64,000 nt of DNA. Source: Chloroflexota bacterium. Lineage in GTDB: Bacteria > Chloroflexota > Dehalococcoidia > UBA2979. The DNA is taken from assembly GCA_003670575.1 (NCBI GenBank), contig QWRD01000004.1, positions 33,314-97,313 of the forward strand, written 5' to 3'. Below the pieces are notes generated by a model, which searched no databases, was not told the origin of the DNA, and was given only the letters and a program-made list of their open reading frames with translations. Positions 42,119 to 50,991 of the stretch are shown one piece after another. Position numbers and translations under genes: made by a program. The stretch's first letter is position 1; the number at the start of each line of letters is the position of its first letter.

Positions 42119-43540
42119 ATGGTGACTACCGGCCGACCGGCGCCGCTGCGCCCCGATGCACGACCCGCCGCCGGCCTGCCGCCGCACGATGTCAGCGCCG
42201 AAGAAGCGGTGATCGCGGCACTGCTGCTGGACGAGGACGCCTTCCCGCGCGTGCTCCCGATCCTGCAACCCGTCGACTTCTTTCGCGAGCAGCACGGCTG
42301 GTGTTACGAGGCGTGTCTGGCGCTGTCCGACCGCGGCGAGCCGATCACGATTCCCACGCTTGCGCACGAACTGGATCGCGCCGGGCGGCTGGACGCCGTG
42401 GGCGGTGAGCCCGCGCTCGTCGAGCTGGCGGGGCGGCACTTCACCGCGACCGGCGTGGAAGCGCACGCGAGGATCGTCGCGCGCGATGCGTTGTATCGAC
42501 GTCTCATCCAGGCGGCGGGCCAGATCGCGCAGCTCGCGTATGAAGGCGGCCCGGACGCCAGTCGCGTGCTTTCCGCCGCCGAGGGTCTGCTGCTCGGCAT
42601 CCGCAGCGCGGAATCCTCCGGTGACTTCAAGCGACTGCGTGACCTGCTCGACCAGTTCCTCGAAGACCCAGGTGAGGAAGCGGACGGCTCGCTGGTGCAC
42701 TCGGTGCGTACCGGGTTCATGGACCTTGACCAGCTGTTGGGCGGGTTCAAGCGCGGCGACCTGATCGTGCTGGCCGCCCGTACCGGTGTCGGTAAGTCGT
42801 CGTTGTTGCTGAACTTCGCGCGCAACGCTGGAGTCGGCCAGCACGGCGCGGTCGCGTTCTTCGCGCTGGAGATGGCGGGCGAGCAGCTCGCGATGCGCCT
42901 GCTCTCCTCGGAGGCTGGCGTGGACTCCACCCGGCTGCGGCTGGGGATGCACACGGAGGCCGAAGAGACACGCATCATGCACGCCATCGGCACGCTGGGC
43001 GAGGCGAACATCTTCATCGATGATTCGGCGGTACTCACGGTGCCGGAGATTCGCGCGAAGTGTCGGCGCATGCAGGCGGAGGTCGGACTCGACCTCGTGA
43101 TCGTCGACTACCTCCAGTTGCTGCACGGCAGCGGCCGCAACGACACGCGCGCGAACGAGGTGGGTGCGATTACGCGCCAACTGAAGGAGATGGCGCGTGA
43201 ACTCAGCGTCCCGGTGATCGCCGCCGCGCAGCTCTCGCGCGCCGTGGAGACGCGCAACCCGCACATCCCGATGCTCTCCGACCTGCGCGAGTCCGGCTCG
43301 ATCGAGCAGGACGCTGACATCGTGATGTTCATCTATCGCGAGGACATGTATCTCACGCCCGACGAATGGCAGCAGCAGAACCCGGATTCTCCCGGTTCGC
43401 AGCACCCCAGCGGCATTGCGCAGATCATCGTCGCGAAGCACCGCAACGGGCCGACCGATACGGTGTCCGTGCGCTTCCAGAACCGCACCGCGTCGTTTCA
43501 GGACCTCGTGTTGCGCGAGCCTCCCGCGTACTTCGAATAG
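42119..43540 (+). CDS. dnaB: Replicative DNA helicase
   Basis: Hexameric helicase of the replisome. The 473-residue protein has the N-terminal primase-interacting domain (S-A-E-E-A-V-I-A-A-L-L) and a linker. The RecA-like domain follows with Walker A A-R-T-G-V-G-K-S-S, Walker B D-L-V-I-V-D-Y-L-Q-L and the D-L-R-E-S-G-S-I-E-Q-D-A-D motif. No intein is present. The two genes behind it are likely loader components. Confidence 0.97.
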   Translation: MVTTGRPAPLRPDARPAAGLPPHDVSAEEAVIAALLLDEDAFPRVLPILQPVDFFREQHGWCYEACLALSDRGEPITIPTLAHELDRAGRLDAVGGEPALVELAGRHFTATGVEAHARIVARDALYRRLIQAAGQIAQLAYEGGPDASRVLSAAEGLLLGIRSAESSGDFKRLRDLLDQFLEDPGEEADGSLVHSVRTGFMDLDQLLGGFKRGDLIVLAARTGVGKSSLLLNFARNAGVGQHGAVAFFALEMAGEQLAMRLLSSEAGVDSTRLRLGMHTEAEETRIMHAIGTLGEANIFIDDSAVLTVPEIRAKCRRMQAEVGLDLVIVDYLQLLHGSGRNDTRANEVGAITRQLKEMARELSVPVIAAAQLSRAVETRNPHIPMLSDLRESGSIEQDADIVMFIYREDMYLTPDEWQQQNPDSPGSQHPSGIAQIIVAKHRNGPTDTVSVRFQNRTASFQDLVLREPPAYFE

Positions 43541-43549
43541 GCGAGCGCG

Positions 43550-44275
43550 ATGACAGACGTGACGCGAGCGCTAGATCAGTTCGAGGGGTTCATCGCTGGT
43601 GGCACGGCGGTGACACTACCCGCGCAACTGTTCGCAGAGGTGCTGCCCGCGATCACGGACGAGGCGGAGCTGCGCGTCACGCTGTACGCGCTCTATGCGA
43701 TCGGTCGCCAACGCGGTGCGCTGCGTGCCGTGCGCGGCAGCGCGCTGGCGAGCGAGGGGCCGCTGTTGCGGCTGCTCGCGCCGTGCGGCGGCGTCGAGGC
43801 GCTGCGTGCGGCGCTGGACGCGGCGGTGGCGCGCGGGACGCTGCTCGATTGCGCGCTTGCCGATGGCGACACGCTCTACCTGGTGAACAACGAGGCCGGT
43901 CGACGCGCCGTGCCGAGGATCGTCTCCGGCGCGCTGCCGGTGCCGGGTGGTGTGGTCGCGCCGCGGAGCGTCTCGGACGCTGCGGTCGGCGGTGTCGCGC
44001 GCGTGTATGAGCAGGAGATTGGCGCGCTGACCGGCGCCATCGCGGACGCGCTCGCGCAGGCGGAAGCACGCTGGCCGACGCCGTGGATCGTGGATGCGCT
44101 GCGACTGGCGGCGGTGAACAACGCACGCTCCTGGCGATACGCCGAGGCGATCCTCGAGCGGTGGGAGACTGAAGGAAAAGACGATGGAACGACTGGAAGC
44201 ACTGCTGCGGGCTCAGCAGGCGGTACAGCGAACCGCAATCACGGCGCCTTTGAGCAGGTCATCCGCCGCGGCTGA
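43550..44275 (+). CDS. DnaD-domain protein
   Basis: A 241-residue protein. The C-terminal part (about residues 150-215) matches the DnaD/DnaB_2 domain: Y-E-Q-E-I-G-A-L-T, W-I-V-D-A-L-R-L-A-A and S-W-R-Y-A-E-A-I-L-E-R-W. The N-terminal part is probably a winged-helix domain. In Firmicutes, DnaD works with DnaB and DnaI to load the helicase at oriC. It lies 9 bases after dnaB and overlaps the ATPase gene by 92 bases. Its Gly/Thr/Ser/Ala-rich tail is encoded in the overlap. Confidence 0.8.
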   Translation: MTDVTRALDQFEGFIAGGTAVTLPAQLFAEVLPAITDEAELRVTLYALYAIGRQRGALRAVRGSALASEGPLLRLLAPCGGVEALRAALDAAVARGTLLDCALADGDTLYLVNNEAGRRAVPRIVSGALPVPGGVVAPRSVSDAAVGGVARVYEQEIGALTGAIADALAQAEARWPTPWIVDALRLAAVNNARSWRYAEAILERWETEGKDDGTTGSTAAGSAGGTANRNHGAFEQVIRRG

Positions 44276-45533
44276 ACCGCCCGCGCCGGTCTGCGAGTGG
44301 TGCGAGGGCGCACGCTTTGTGCGCGTGACTTCCGATCCGGAGAGCCCGGAATTCGGGCGCGCGGTGCCGTGCCGCTGCGTGCAGGAAGAGGACGGGCGCA
44401 CGCGACGCGAGCGGTTGCTGCGCTACGCACGGCTCGGCGCGCTGGAGCGCTTCACATTCGCGACGCTGTTGCCGCGCGGTCGCTCCACGCGTCCGGAGGC
44501 GCAGGCGCGTTACGCACTGGCCGTCGATGCTGCTCGACGTTTCGCGGACGCACCGCAGGGCTGGCTGGTGCTGACCGGCGTGCCCGGCTCTGGTAAGACG
44601 CACATGGCCGCGGCGATCGTGAACCAGGTGGTGGAGGCCGGCCGGCCCGCGTTGTTCTTCACGGTCGCCGACCTGCTGGATCAGTTGCGTGCCTCATACA
44701 ACGATGACGCCGAGCTGTCGTATGACCGGCTGTTCGATCAGATACGCAACGCGCCGCTGCTGGTGCTGGACGACCTCGACTCGTACTCCGACACGGCGTG
44801 GGCGCGCGAGAAGTTCGATCAGTTGGTGTCGCATCGCTTCCATGCCGCACTGCCCACGGTATTCACGTGTGACCGCTCACCGGAAGAGATCGATGCGCGA
44901 CTCGGCGCGCGACTGACGGACCCCGCGCTCGCGCAGGTCTTCTTCGTCGCGGGCCGGGAGCTGCCACGCTACATGCACGTCGGTGGCATGACGCGCGAGC
45001 GACTGGCGTCGTTCACGTTCGAGACGTTCCGCACCGGCGGGAAGTCGGTGCAAGGCCGCGCGCCGGGCCTCGAAGGTGCCGCCCGCGAGGCGCGACGCTG
45101 GGCCGCCGATCCGCAGGGTTGGCTGGTGTTCCTCGGCGAAAGTGGACGAGGCAAGACGCACCTCGCGGGCGCGATCGCGAACCATCGCCTCGAGGCCGGC
45201 GACACCGTCTGCTTCGCGAACGTGCCGGACCTGCTCGATGAATTGCGCGCCGCGTTCGCGCCGGACGCGCATGAGCGCTTCGAGGATCTGCTGCAACGGC
45301 TTCGCGACGTGCCGGTGCTGATCCTCGACGACCTCGGCGCGCAGCAGACCACGCCGTGGGCGCAGGAGAAACTGTACCAAATCCTGAACTACCGCTACGA
45401 GGGTCGGATGCCGACGGTGGTCACCACCAACACGGAGATGAGCCGCCTGGACCCGAGGTTGGCCTCGCGTCTCGGGGACCTGCAGATATCGGTCATGTAC
45501 GAGATCGTCGCGCCGGACTACCGGCTGGGGTGA
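44184..45533 (+). CDS. DnaC/DnaI-like helicase loader with two tandem ATPase domains
   Basis: A 449-residue protein. An N-terminal Cys cluster (C-E-W-C, then C-R-C) recalls the zinc region of DnaI. The first AAA+ domain follows, with G-V-P-G-S-G-K-T-H and L-L-V-L-D-D-L. The second has G-E-S-G-R-G-K-T-H and V-L-I-L-D-D-L-G-A-Q. The second domain ends in T-T-N, typical of DnaC (sensor I), and S-R-L-G-D. Each domain is of IstB/DnaC type. Typical loaders have one such domain, so this is a duplication. Start has GAAGGAAAA upstream, despite the overlap with the DnaD-like gene. Confidence 0.88.
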   Translation: MERLEALLRAQQAVQRTAITAPLSRSSAAAEPPAPVCEWCEGARFVRVTSDPESPEFGRAVPCRCVQEEDGRTRRERLLRYARLGALERFTFATLLPRGRSTRPEAQARYALAVDAARRFADAPQGWLVLTGVPGSGKTHMAAAIVNQVVEAGRPALFFTVADLLDQLRASYNDDAELSYDRLFDQIRNAPLLVLDDLDSYSDTAWAREKFDQLVSHRFHAALPTVFTCDRSPEEIDARLGARLTDPALAQVFFVAGRELPRYMHVGGMTRERLASFTFETFRTGGKSVQGRAPGLEGAAREARRWAADPQGWLVFLGESGRGKTHLAGAIANHRLEAGDTVCFANVPDLLDELRAAFAPDAHERFEDLLQRLRDVPVLILDDLGAQQTTPWAQEKLYQILNYRYEGRMPTVVTTNTEMSRLDPRLASRLGDLQISVMYEIVAPDYRLG

Positions 45534-45611
45534 GGCCGGGTCGACAGTCGGGATTGCACCGCGCGAAGGTGCGCGGCGGCGCGTGATAGATGCGCTTGCG
45601 GTCGTGTGCTA

Positions 45612-45625
45612 GGTTACATGTAACC
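45612..45625 (+). promoter_or_regulatory. Perfect palindrome ahead of the toxin-antitoxin pair
   Basis: GGTTACATGTAACC is a perfect 14-bp palindrome 17 bases before the antitoxin start. Such dyads before mazE-type genes commonly bind the antitoxin for autoregulation. A binding role here is inferred. Confidence 0.65.
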
Positions 45626-45642
45626 AGCGATCGGAGTCACCG

Positions 45643-45867
45643 ATGTCGGCAGCGCCTCGCCCTCGACCGTCGCGAGACAAGGTTAGCGCCTACCGCGAGC
45701 GGTTGCGCCAACAAGGGCTGCGGCCGATCCAGCTCTGGGTGCCGGATACCCGTTCCGATGCGTTCGCGGCGGAAGCGCATCGGCAGGCGCTCGCCGTCGC
45801 CGTGAGCGATCGCGCCCGTGACGATCAGCAGTTCATCGACGCCGTGTCGGACCTCGACGCCACATGA
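45643..45867 (+). CDS. MazE-like antitoxin (DUF3018 family)
   Basis: A 74-residue protein matching the DUF3018 antitoxin pattern: Y-R-E-R-L-R-Q-Q-G-L-R-P-I-Q-L-W-V-P-D-T-R, then F-A-A-E-A-H-R-Q. The R-P-x-Q-x-W-V-P segment is the DNA-binding strand region. Acidic C-terminus would cover the toxin. The toxin gene follows 10 bases later. Confidence 0.87.
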   Translation: MSAAPRPRPSRDKVSAYRERLRQQGLRPIQLWVPDTRSDAFAAEAHRQALAVAVSDRARDDQQFIDAVSDLDAT

Positions 45868-45877
45868 TCGCCACGGT

Positions 45878-46228
45878 ATGAGGCGTGGCGAGGTCTGGAC
45901 GGTCGCCGGCGGTGGTGACTACACGGGCAAGCCGCGTCCCGTGGTCATCCTGCAGGACGATCGGTTCGATGCCACCGAGTCCGTCACCATCTGTGCGTTC
46001 ACAACCGATCCGACGGATGCACCGTTGTTCCGGGTGATGATTGCCGCGGCCGAGCGTAACGGCCTCGATTCGGCGTCGCGACTCATGGTCGACAAGATCA
46101 CAACGGTGCGACGGTCGCGCCTTGGCGCGCTGTTGGGTCAGCTGGATGACGGTGAATTGGCGCGACTGAACCAGGCCGTGCTGGTGTTCCTCGGACTGAC
46201 GACATCGAGAGGTGCCGGATCGCGGTAA
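45878..46228 (+). CDS. MazF/PemK-type mRNA interferase toxin
   Basis: A 116-residue PemK-fold protein: M-R-R-G-E-V-W-T-V-A-G-G-G-D-Y-T-G-K-P-R-P-V-V split over the first strands, the conserved R-P-V-V-I-L-Q-D, then a T-T region and D-K-I-T-T-V. These contain the catalytic Arg and Thr of the family. The ATG at 45878 gives the standard start. It pairs with the DUF3018 antitoxin. Confidence 0.88.
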   Translation: MRRGEVWTVAGGGDYTGKPRPVVILQDDRFDATESVTICAFTTDPTDAPLFRVMIAAAERNGLDSASRLMVDKITTVRRSRLGALLGQLDDGELARLNQAVLVFLGLTTSRGAGSR

Positions 46229-46255
46229 CGCTGGGCGCGTTACACGCGCCAGCGT
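46228..46255. terminator. Bidirectional terminator between toxin gene and moaDE
   Basis: ACGCTGGGCGCGT pairs with ACGCGCCAGCGT around a TAC loop, with one bulged G. It sits directly at the toxin stop and 18 bases beyond the end of the convergent MoaD-MoaE gene. Confidence 0.6.
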
Positions 46256-46272
46256 GCCGGAGGCGCTCGCGC

Positions 46273-47010
46273 CTACTCGTTCGGTCGTAGCAGGGGCATG
46301 ACGCCCTCCTGCCAGGTGGCGCCGTTCGGGCCGTACTCCTTCTTCCAGACCGGCACCGTCTCCTTGATGCGATCGACAACGCGCAGCGCGGCCTCGAAGG
46401 CGTCACGGCGGTGGGCGGCGGAGACGGCGACCAGCAGCGAGATGTCGCCGATCTCCAGCGTGCCGATGCGGTGATGCGCGGCGATCGAGTAGACCTCGCG
46501 ACCGGCGTACTCCGAGATCACTTCGGCGGCGACGGCTTCCAGTTGCTTCTCAGCCATCGAGGGGTATGCCTCGTACTCCAGGCGGAGCACGGTGTGTCCC
46601 TCATGGTGGTCGCGTACCACGCCCTCGAACAGCACGACGGCACCCGACGCGGGGGTGCATACCAGATCTCGCAGCGCCGTCCGATCCAGCACAGCCTCCG
46701 TGACGAGGAACGGTGGGCAGGCCTCGACATCGCTCCCGGCGGCGCGGTCGGCATCGTCACTGCCACCGGAGACCGGCGGGATCAGCGCGACGACATCGCC
46801 ATCGTGGATCGCCGTGTCGTGGTTCGGGATGTACTCCTCGTTGACGGCGAAGGCGACGCAATCGAGCTGCGGCTGCAGCGCGGGGACGTGCTCTCCGAGG
46901 CGGCGCGCGAACTCCGAGATCGTGACGGCATCGCCGTCGAACCGTTCCTCGAGGTCACTGGTGCCCGCGAGATCCCGCAGGCGGGCGAACAACTTCACAC
47001 TGACGCGCAT
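46273..47010 (-). CDS. Molybdopterin synthase MoaD-MoaE fusion
   Basis: A 245-residue fusion. Residues 1 to about 83 are MoaD (V-S-V-K-L-F-A-R-L-R-D-L-A-G) ending in internal P-P-V-S-G-G (Gly82-Gly83). A short Asp/Ala-rich linker follows, then MoaE from about residue 98 (G-A-V-V-L-F-E-G-V-V-R, Y-E-A-Y, H-R-I-G-x-L, V-P-V-W-K-K-E). MoaE inserts two sulfurs from MoaD thiocarboxylate to make molybdopterin. The M. tuberculosis fusion MoaX is cleaved after its internal Gly-Gly. The same need is expected here. A GAGGGGG site lies five bases before the ATG. Confidence 0.93.
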   Translation of the reverse strand: MRVSVKLFARLRDLAGTSDLEERFDGDAVTISEFARRLGEHVPALQPQLDCVAFAVNEEYIPNHDTAIHDGDVVALIPPVSGGSDDADRAAGSDVEACPPFLVTEAVLDRTALRDLVCTPASGAVVLFEGVVRDHHEGHTVLRLEYEAYPSMAEKQLEAVAAEVISEYAGREVYSIAAHHRIGTLEIGDISLLVAVSAAHRRDAFEAALRVVDRIKETVPVWKKEYGPNGATWQEGVMPLLRPNE

Positions 47011-47105
47011 CGGAACCCCCTCGTGCCCGTGTGGGCACCACCAGTATAGCCGGGGCTACGCAGTGGGCAGGCGATCGGCGCGTATCATGCGCCAGCGGAG
47101 ACGCC

Positions 47106-47819
47106 ATGCCGATCCCGACCGTCCGCCAGCTACTGCACGATGCGCTGGATGCGGTGTTGCCGCAGCGTTGCGTCGTCTGTGGCCGGTTTGGCGCGGCGCT
47201 GCACCTCGATTGCCGCGCGTCCCTGCCGCGCGCGCAGCCGCCGCGTTGCGAGCGCTGTTGGTCGCCGGGCGATCGTCTGCTCTGCGACAGTTGTGTCACC
47301 TCTGCGCCCGCGTACGCCGGGTTGCGCGCCGGGTACTGCTTCACCGGCCCGGTGCGCCGCGCGATCCTCGAGGCGAAGTTCCGCGGCATGACCACGCTGC
47401 TGCCACCGCTTGCGGCGGAGGCGGCGCTGAGCGTGCCGAGCGCGTGGGCGGTCGACCTTGTGGTGCCCATCCCGCTGCATCCGAACCGCCAGCGCCAGCG
47501 TGGCTACAACCAGGCGGCGATCGCGGCTCGCGAGGTTGCGCGCGTCCTCGGTGTTCCGTACGGCGAGCCGCTGCGGCGCGTGCGCGCCACTCCAGCCCAG
47601 GCGGGGCTGGACGCGCTGCAACGCCAGCGCAACATCCGAGGTGCGTTCGCGGCGATATCGGGGCCAGGCGCGCCGGTTGTGGCGTCGTTCGCGGGCTCCG
47701 TCGTGCTCCTCGTCGATGACGTCAGCACCACGGGGGCGACGTTCGCGGAGGTAGCGCGAGCGTTGTTGGATGCCGGCGTGGCGCGCGTGTACGCACTCTC
47801 CATGGCACGTGAGGACTAG
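47106..47819 (+). CDS. ComF-family phosphoribosyltransferase-like protein
   Basis: A 237-residue ComF protein. Two Cys-pair zinc-ribbon motifs lie at the N-terminus (C-V-V-C, C-E-R-C ... C-D-S-C). The PRT domain follows, with V-P-I-P-L-H-P-N-R-x-x-x-R-G-Y-N-Q and the PRPP loop V-L-L-V-D-D-V-S-T-T-G-A-T. ComF is linked to DNA uptake or to nucleotide salvage; the latter cannot be excluded. A TATCAT box lies at 47086, about 14 bases before the start. Confidence 0.9.
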   Translation: MPIPTVRQLLHDALDAVLPQRCVVCGRFGAALHLDCRASLPRAQPPRCERCWSPGDRLLCDSCVTSAPAYAGLRAGYCFTGPVRRAILEAKFRGMTTLLPPLAAEAALSVPSAWAVDLVVPIPLHPNRQRQRGYNQAAIAAREVARVLGVPYGEPLRRVRATPAQAGLDALQRQRNIRGAFAAISGPGAPVVASFAGSVVLLVDDVSTTGATFAEVARALLDAGVARVYALSMARED

Positions 47820-47885
47820 TAACCAGCGAATCCACGTTCCTACAATCAACCTCGTTGGGCTGTGGTCCGGCGAGGAGTCTCTCCG

Positions 47886-48842
47886 ATGATCATCACTGTT
47901 GCGCTGAACCCGGCAGTCGACCTGACGCTGGAGGTGGATCACTTCCAACTCGCCGACACCAACCGCGTGCACGCGGTGCGACAGGACATCGGCGGCAAAG
48001 GCATCAATGTCGCGCGCTCGCTGAAGGCGCTTGGGTACGAGGCGCTCGCGTGCGGGTTTGCACCGGGCGTGCGCGGTCGCCAGATCGAGGATCAGTTACT
48101 CGATGGTGGCATCGGGTGCGATTTCATCTACATCCCGGGCGACGTGCGCACCAACATCACGATCCTCGATCGCGCGAATCACTCACACACGCAACTCGCG
48201 CTACCGGGGCCCACGCTCCCGCGCTCCGCGATCGCACAACTCACCGAGCACTTGCGAAGGCGAGTGCGTGTCAGCACGTGGCTGGTGCTGGCCGGATCGA
48301 TCCCGCCGCCGGGTGACCCATCGGTGTACGTGGAACTGATCCGCATGGCCGCTGAACACGGCGGTCGGAGCGCGCTGGATGCGGATGGGCCGGTGGTGGA
48401 GGCTGTGCTGGCATCCGACGTGCGACCGTCCCTCCTGAAGATGAACGACCACGAGTTGGCGCGCCTGCTGCACTTGAACATCGAGAGCGAGGCGGAGGCG
48501 CTGGGCGCGGCTCGTCGCGTGCGTGAGCGCGGCGTGTTGAACGTGGTGGTCACGCTCGGCTCCGACGGCGCGGTCGCGGTCACCGAGCACGGCGAGTACC
48601 GGGTGTCGGCGCCGCGCATCGACGTCGTATCGGCCGTCGGCGCGGGCGACGCGTTCCTGAGTGGGCTGATGTACGGGCTGGTGAAGACCGGCAACTGGGA
48701 AACTGCGCTGCCGATCGCCTCGGCGGCTGGGGGGGCGGCCTGCCTTGAGCCGGGCACGCTCCCGTGCAGCGGCGAGGCAGTGTGGCGGTTGCGGCCTAGT
48801 GTCGTGGTGGAGCGGATTCACGAGGTCAGCGCCGCCCGGTAA
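47886..48842 (+). CDS. 1-phosphofructokinase-like PfkB sugar kinase
   Basis: A 318-residue PfkB-family kinase, closest in pattern to FruK/LacC/PfkB: T-V-A-L-N-P-A-V-D-L-T at the start, D-I-G-G-K-G-I-N-V-A-R, N-I-T-I-L-D and the C-terminal anion hole/catalytic A-V-G-A-G-D-A-F-L-S-G. It could be 1-phosphofructokinase or 6-phosphofructokinase II. No PTS genes are nearby. GAGGAG lies ten bases before the ATG, and a TACAAT box at 47840 is a likely -10. Confidence 0.88.
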   Translation: MIITVALNPAVDLTLEVDHFQLADTNRVHAVRQDIGGKGINVARSLKALGYEALACGFAPGVRGRQIEDQLLDGGIGCDFIYIPGDVRTNITILDRANHSHTQLALPGPTLPRSAIAQLTEHLRRRVRVSTWLVLAGSIPPPGDPSVYVELIRMAAEHGGRSALDADGPVVEAVLASDVRPSLLKMNDHELARLLHLNIESEAEALGAARRVRERGVLNVVVTLGSDGAVAVTEHGEYRVSAPRIDVVSAVGAGDAFLSGLMYGLVKTGNWETALPIASAAGGAACLEPGTLPCSGEAVWRLRPSVVVERIHEVSAAR

Positions 48843-48961
48843 CGGCGCTGCTCCAGCGCCGCGTTAGTGATGGCGTGCTGGGCGCATGAGCGCGGGCTGC
48901 GCTACCGTATCTAGGCGCGCGAACCGGCTGTGTCGCGGCATCCAGCGCGGGGAGCAATCGC

Positions 48962-50227
48962 ATGAACGCACCAGCAGGCCTGAACTCGCTCGCCAGCGTC
49001 GACCCGGTGGTCGCCGGCTGGATCCATCGCGAAGAGCAGCGGCAGCGCGGCACCCTCGAGATGATCGCCTCCGAGAACTTCACCTCCACCGCCGTGATGG
49101 AGGCCGTGGGCAGCGTGCTCACCAACAAATACGCGGAGGGATACCCCGGCAAGCGCTACTACGGTGGCTGCGAATTCGTCGATGAGATCGAGCAGATCGC
49201 GATCGACCGTGCGAAGGCGCTGTTCGGGATGGGGCACGCCAACGTGCAGCCGCACTCCGGCGCGCAGGCAAACATGGGCGTGTACATGGGGCTGATCAAG
49301 CCCGGTGACACCGTCATGGGGCTGAAGCTGGACCAGGGTGGTCATCTCACCCACGGCAGTCAGGTGAACTTCTCCGGCAAGCTCTACGAGTTCGTCTCCT
49401 ACGGCGTGGACCGGGAGACGGAGACCATGGACTACGAGCAGATGCTGACGCTGGCCAAGCAGCACCGCCCGAAGATCATCGTGGTGGGCGCGACAGCGTA
49501 CCCGCGCATCATCGACTTCCCACGTGCACGCGCCATCGCCGACGAGGTGGGTGCGCTGCTCATGGCGGACATGGCGCACATCTCGGGGCTGGTCGCGGGT
49601 GGTGCGCATCCCTCGCCGGCCGGGTACGCGCATGTGGTCACCTCCAGCACGCACAAGACGCTGCGAGGACCGCGTGGCGGCATGATCCTCTGTGACGAGC
49701 CCCACGCCCGTGCCATCGATCGAGGCGTCTTCCCGGCATCGCAGGGCGGGCCGTTGATGCACGTGGTCGCAGGCAAGGCTGTCGCCTTCCTGGAGGCCGC
49801 TGGCGAGGAATTCACTGCCTACGCCCACCAGATCGTCGCGAACGCGCAGGCGCTAGCGGAGACGCTGATCGATGCAGGTCTGCGCGTCGTGAGTGGCGGC
49901 ACGGATAACCACTTGCTGCTGGTAGATGTCACCGCCAAGGGGCTGAACGGCCAGCAGGCGGAGGACGCGCTGGCTCGCTGCGGGATCGTGGTGAACAAGA
50001 ACGCCATCCCGTACGACACGCTGCCCCCGAATGTCGCCTCCGGCATCCGTATCGGCACGCCCGCGCTCACCTCGCGCGGGATGGGGCCGCAGGAGTTGCG
50101 GAACGTCGGCGCGCTCATCGTGCGGGTGCTGGACGCCCCGGACGACGTTGAGGTGGCCCGTCAGGTCGCATCGGCGGTCGAGGCGCTCTGCGAGCGCTAC
50201 CCGGCCCCCGGCGTGCCGCTGGGCTGA
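48962..50227 (+). CDS. glyA: Serine hydroxymethyltransferase
   Basis: PLP enzyme that interconverts serine and glycine with tetrahydrofolate. The 421-residue protein has [30 protein letters not shown] and the PLP lysine in [19 protein letters not shown] lies upstream of the ATG. Provides one-carbon units used by the purine and folate genes in the window. Confidence 0.97.
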   Translation: MNAPAGLNSLASVDPVVAGWIHREEQRQRGTLEMIASENFTSTAVMEAVGSVLTNKYAEGYPGKRYYGGCEFVDEIEQIAIDRAKALFGMGHANVQPHSGAQANMGVYMGLIKPGDTVMGLKLDQGGHLTHGSQVNFSGKLYEFVSYGVDRETETMDYEQMLTLAKQHRPKIIVVGATAYPRIIDFPRARAIADEVGALLMADMAHISGLVAGGAHPSPAGYAHVVTSSTHKTLRGPRGGMILCDEPHARAIDRGVFPASQGGPLMHVVAGKAVAFLEAAGEEFTAYAHQIVANAQALAETLIDAGLRVVSGGTDNHLLLVDVTAKGLNGQQAEDALARCGIVVNKNAIPYDTLPPNVASGIRIGTPALTSRGMGPQELRNVGALIVRVLDAPDDVEVARQVASAVEALCERYPAPGVPLG

Positions 50228-50241
50228 GGCTGGTCGAGGGG

Positions 50242-50286
50242 CCCCAAATCTAGTGGTCGTCCTGTTGCCTGACACTAGATTTGGGG
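50242..50286 (+). repeat. Perfect 14-bp inverted repeat between glyA and rpsF
   Basis: CCCCAAATCTAGTG (50242-50255) and CACTAGATTTGGGG (50273-50286) are perfect inverted copies with a 17-base spacer. It starts 15 bases after the glyA stop. It could be a terminator-like hairpin, but no T-run follows. It could also be a protein-binding site or a small palindromic repeat. The mixed AT/GC arms are unlike the surrounding sequence. Confidence 0.7.
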
Positions 50287-50442
50287 GTCGCGTTGACCCT
50301 CCGACGGTGGGCTTCCTATACTCAATGGCCCCGGGGAGCCTCGGCTGTGCGGGAGCGGGATGCCGCAGGGTGCGGCGTCTGGTGGTATCGTGTGCGCGGC
50401 TCGAGTCCGGGTGTTTCCGGAACGAGGCCGATGGGGGTTTGC

Positions 50443-50961
50443 TTGAACGAATACGAACTGCTGTACATCGTCAGCCCGCGCGTGCCTGCGGACGACGTCC
50501 CGAACGCCATTGAGCGCGTGAGCGCGCTGGTGACCGCCCAGGGCGGCGAGGTGCTGTCCACGGATAGTTGGGGCCGCCGACGTCTGGCGTACCCGATCCG
50601 CCAGTACTTTGAGGGTAGCTACGTCTTCTGCACGTTGCGGATGCCGCCGGCTGGCGCCTCTGCACTGGAGGCGACGCTGAACATCACCGAAGAGGTCGTG
50701 CGCCACCTGCTGACGCTGGGCATCATTCCGCCCCGCCAGCCGCGTGAGCGCCGCTTCGACGATCGCGACCGCGGTTTCGACCGCGACCGTGGGTTCGATG
50801 GGCCGCGTGACTCTGGTCCGGACGCTGGGTTCGCGCCCGAGGCGTCGGATGCCGAGGCTCCGGTCGACGCTGGCGATGCTCCGGCAGCGCCGAGCGGCGA
50901 GGCGACCTCTACCGACGAGACCGCAGCGGCTCCCGAGCCGGCGATCGCAGCAGCCGAATAG
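50443..50961 (+). CDS. rpsF: 30S ribosomal protein S6
   Basis: A 172-residue S6. The core (about 1-95) has N-E-Y-E-L-L-Y-I-V, W-G-R-R-R-L-A-Y-P-I and an E-G-S-Y-V-F strand. A long added tail follows, first Asp/Arg/Phe-Gly repeats (R-G-F-D-R-D) and then Ala/Pro/Glu. The TTG at 50443 gives the standard S6 N-terminus with GGGGG upstream; an ATG at 50431 would add four residues. First gene of rpsF-ssb-rpsR. Confidence 0.94.
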   Translation: MNEYELLYIVSPRVPADDVPNAIERVSALVTAQGGEVLSTDSWGRRRLAYPIRQYFEGSYVFCTLRMPPAGASALEATLNITEEVVRHLLTLGIIPPRQPRERRFDDRDRGFDRDRGFDGPRDSGPDAGFAPEASDAEAPVDAGDAPAAPSGEATSTDETAAAPEPAIAAAE

Positions 50962-50991
50962 GCATCTCCCCTGTGGAGCGAGGGTCAGCGT

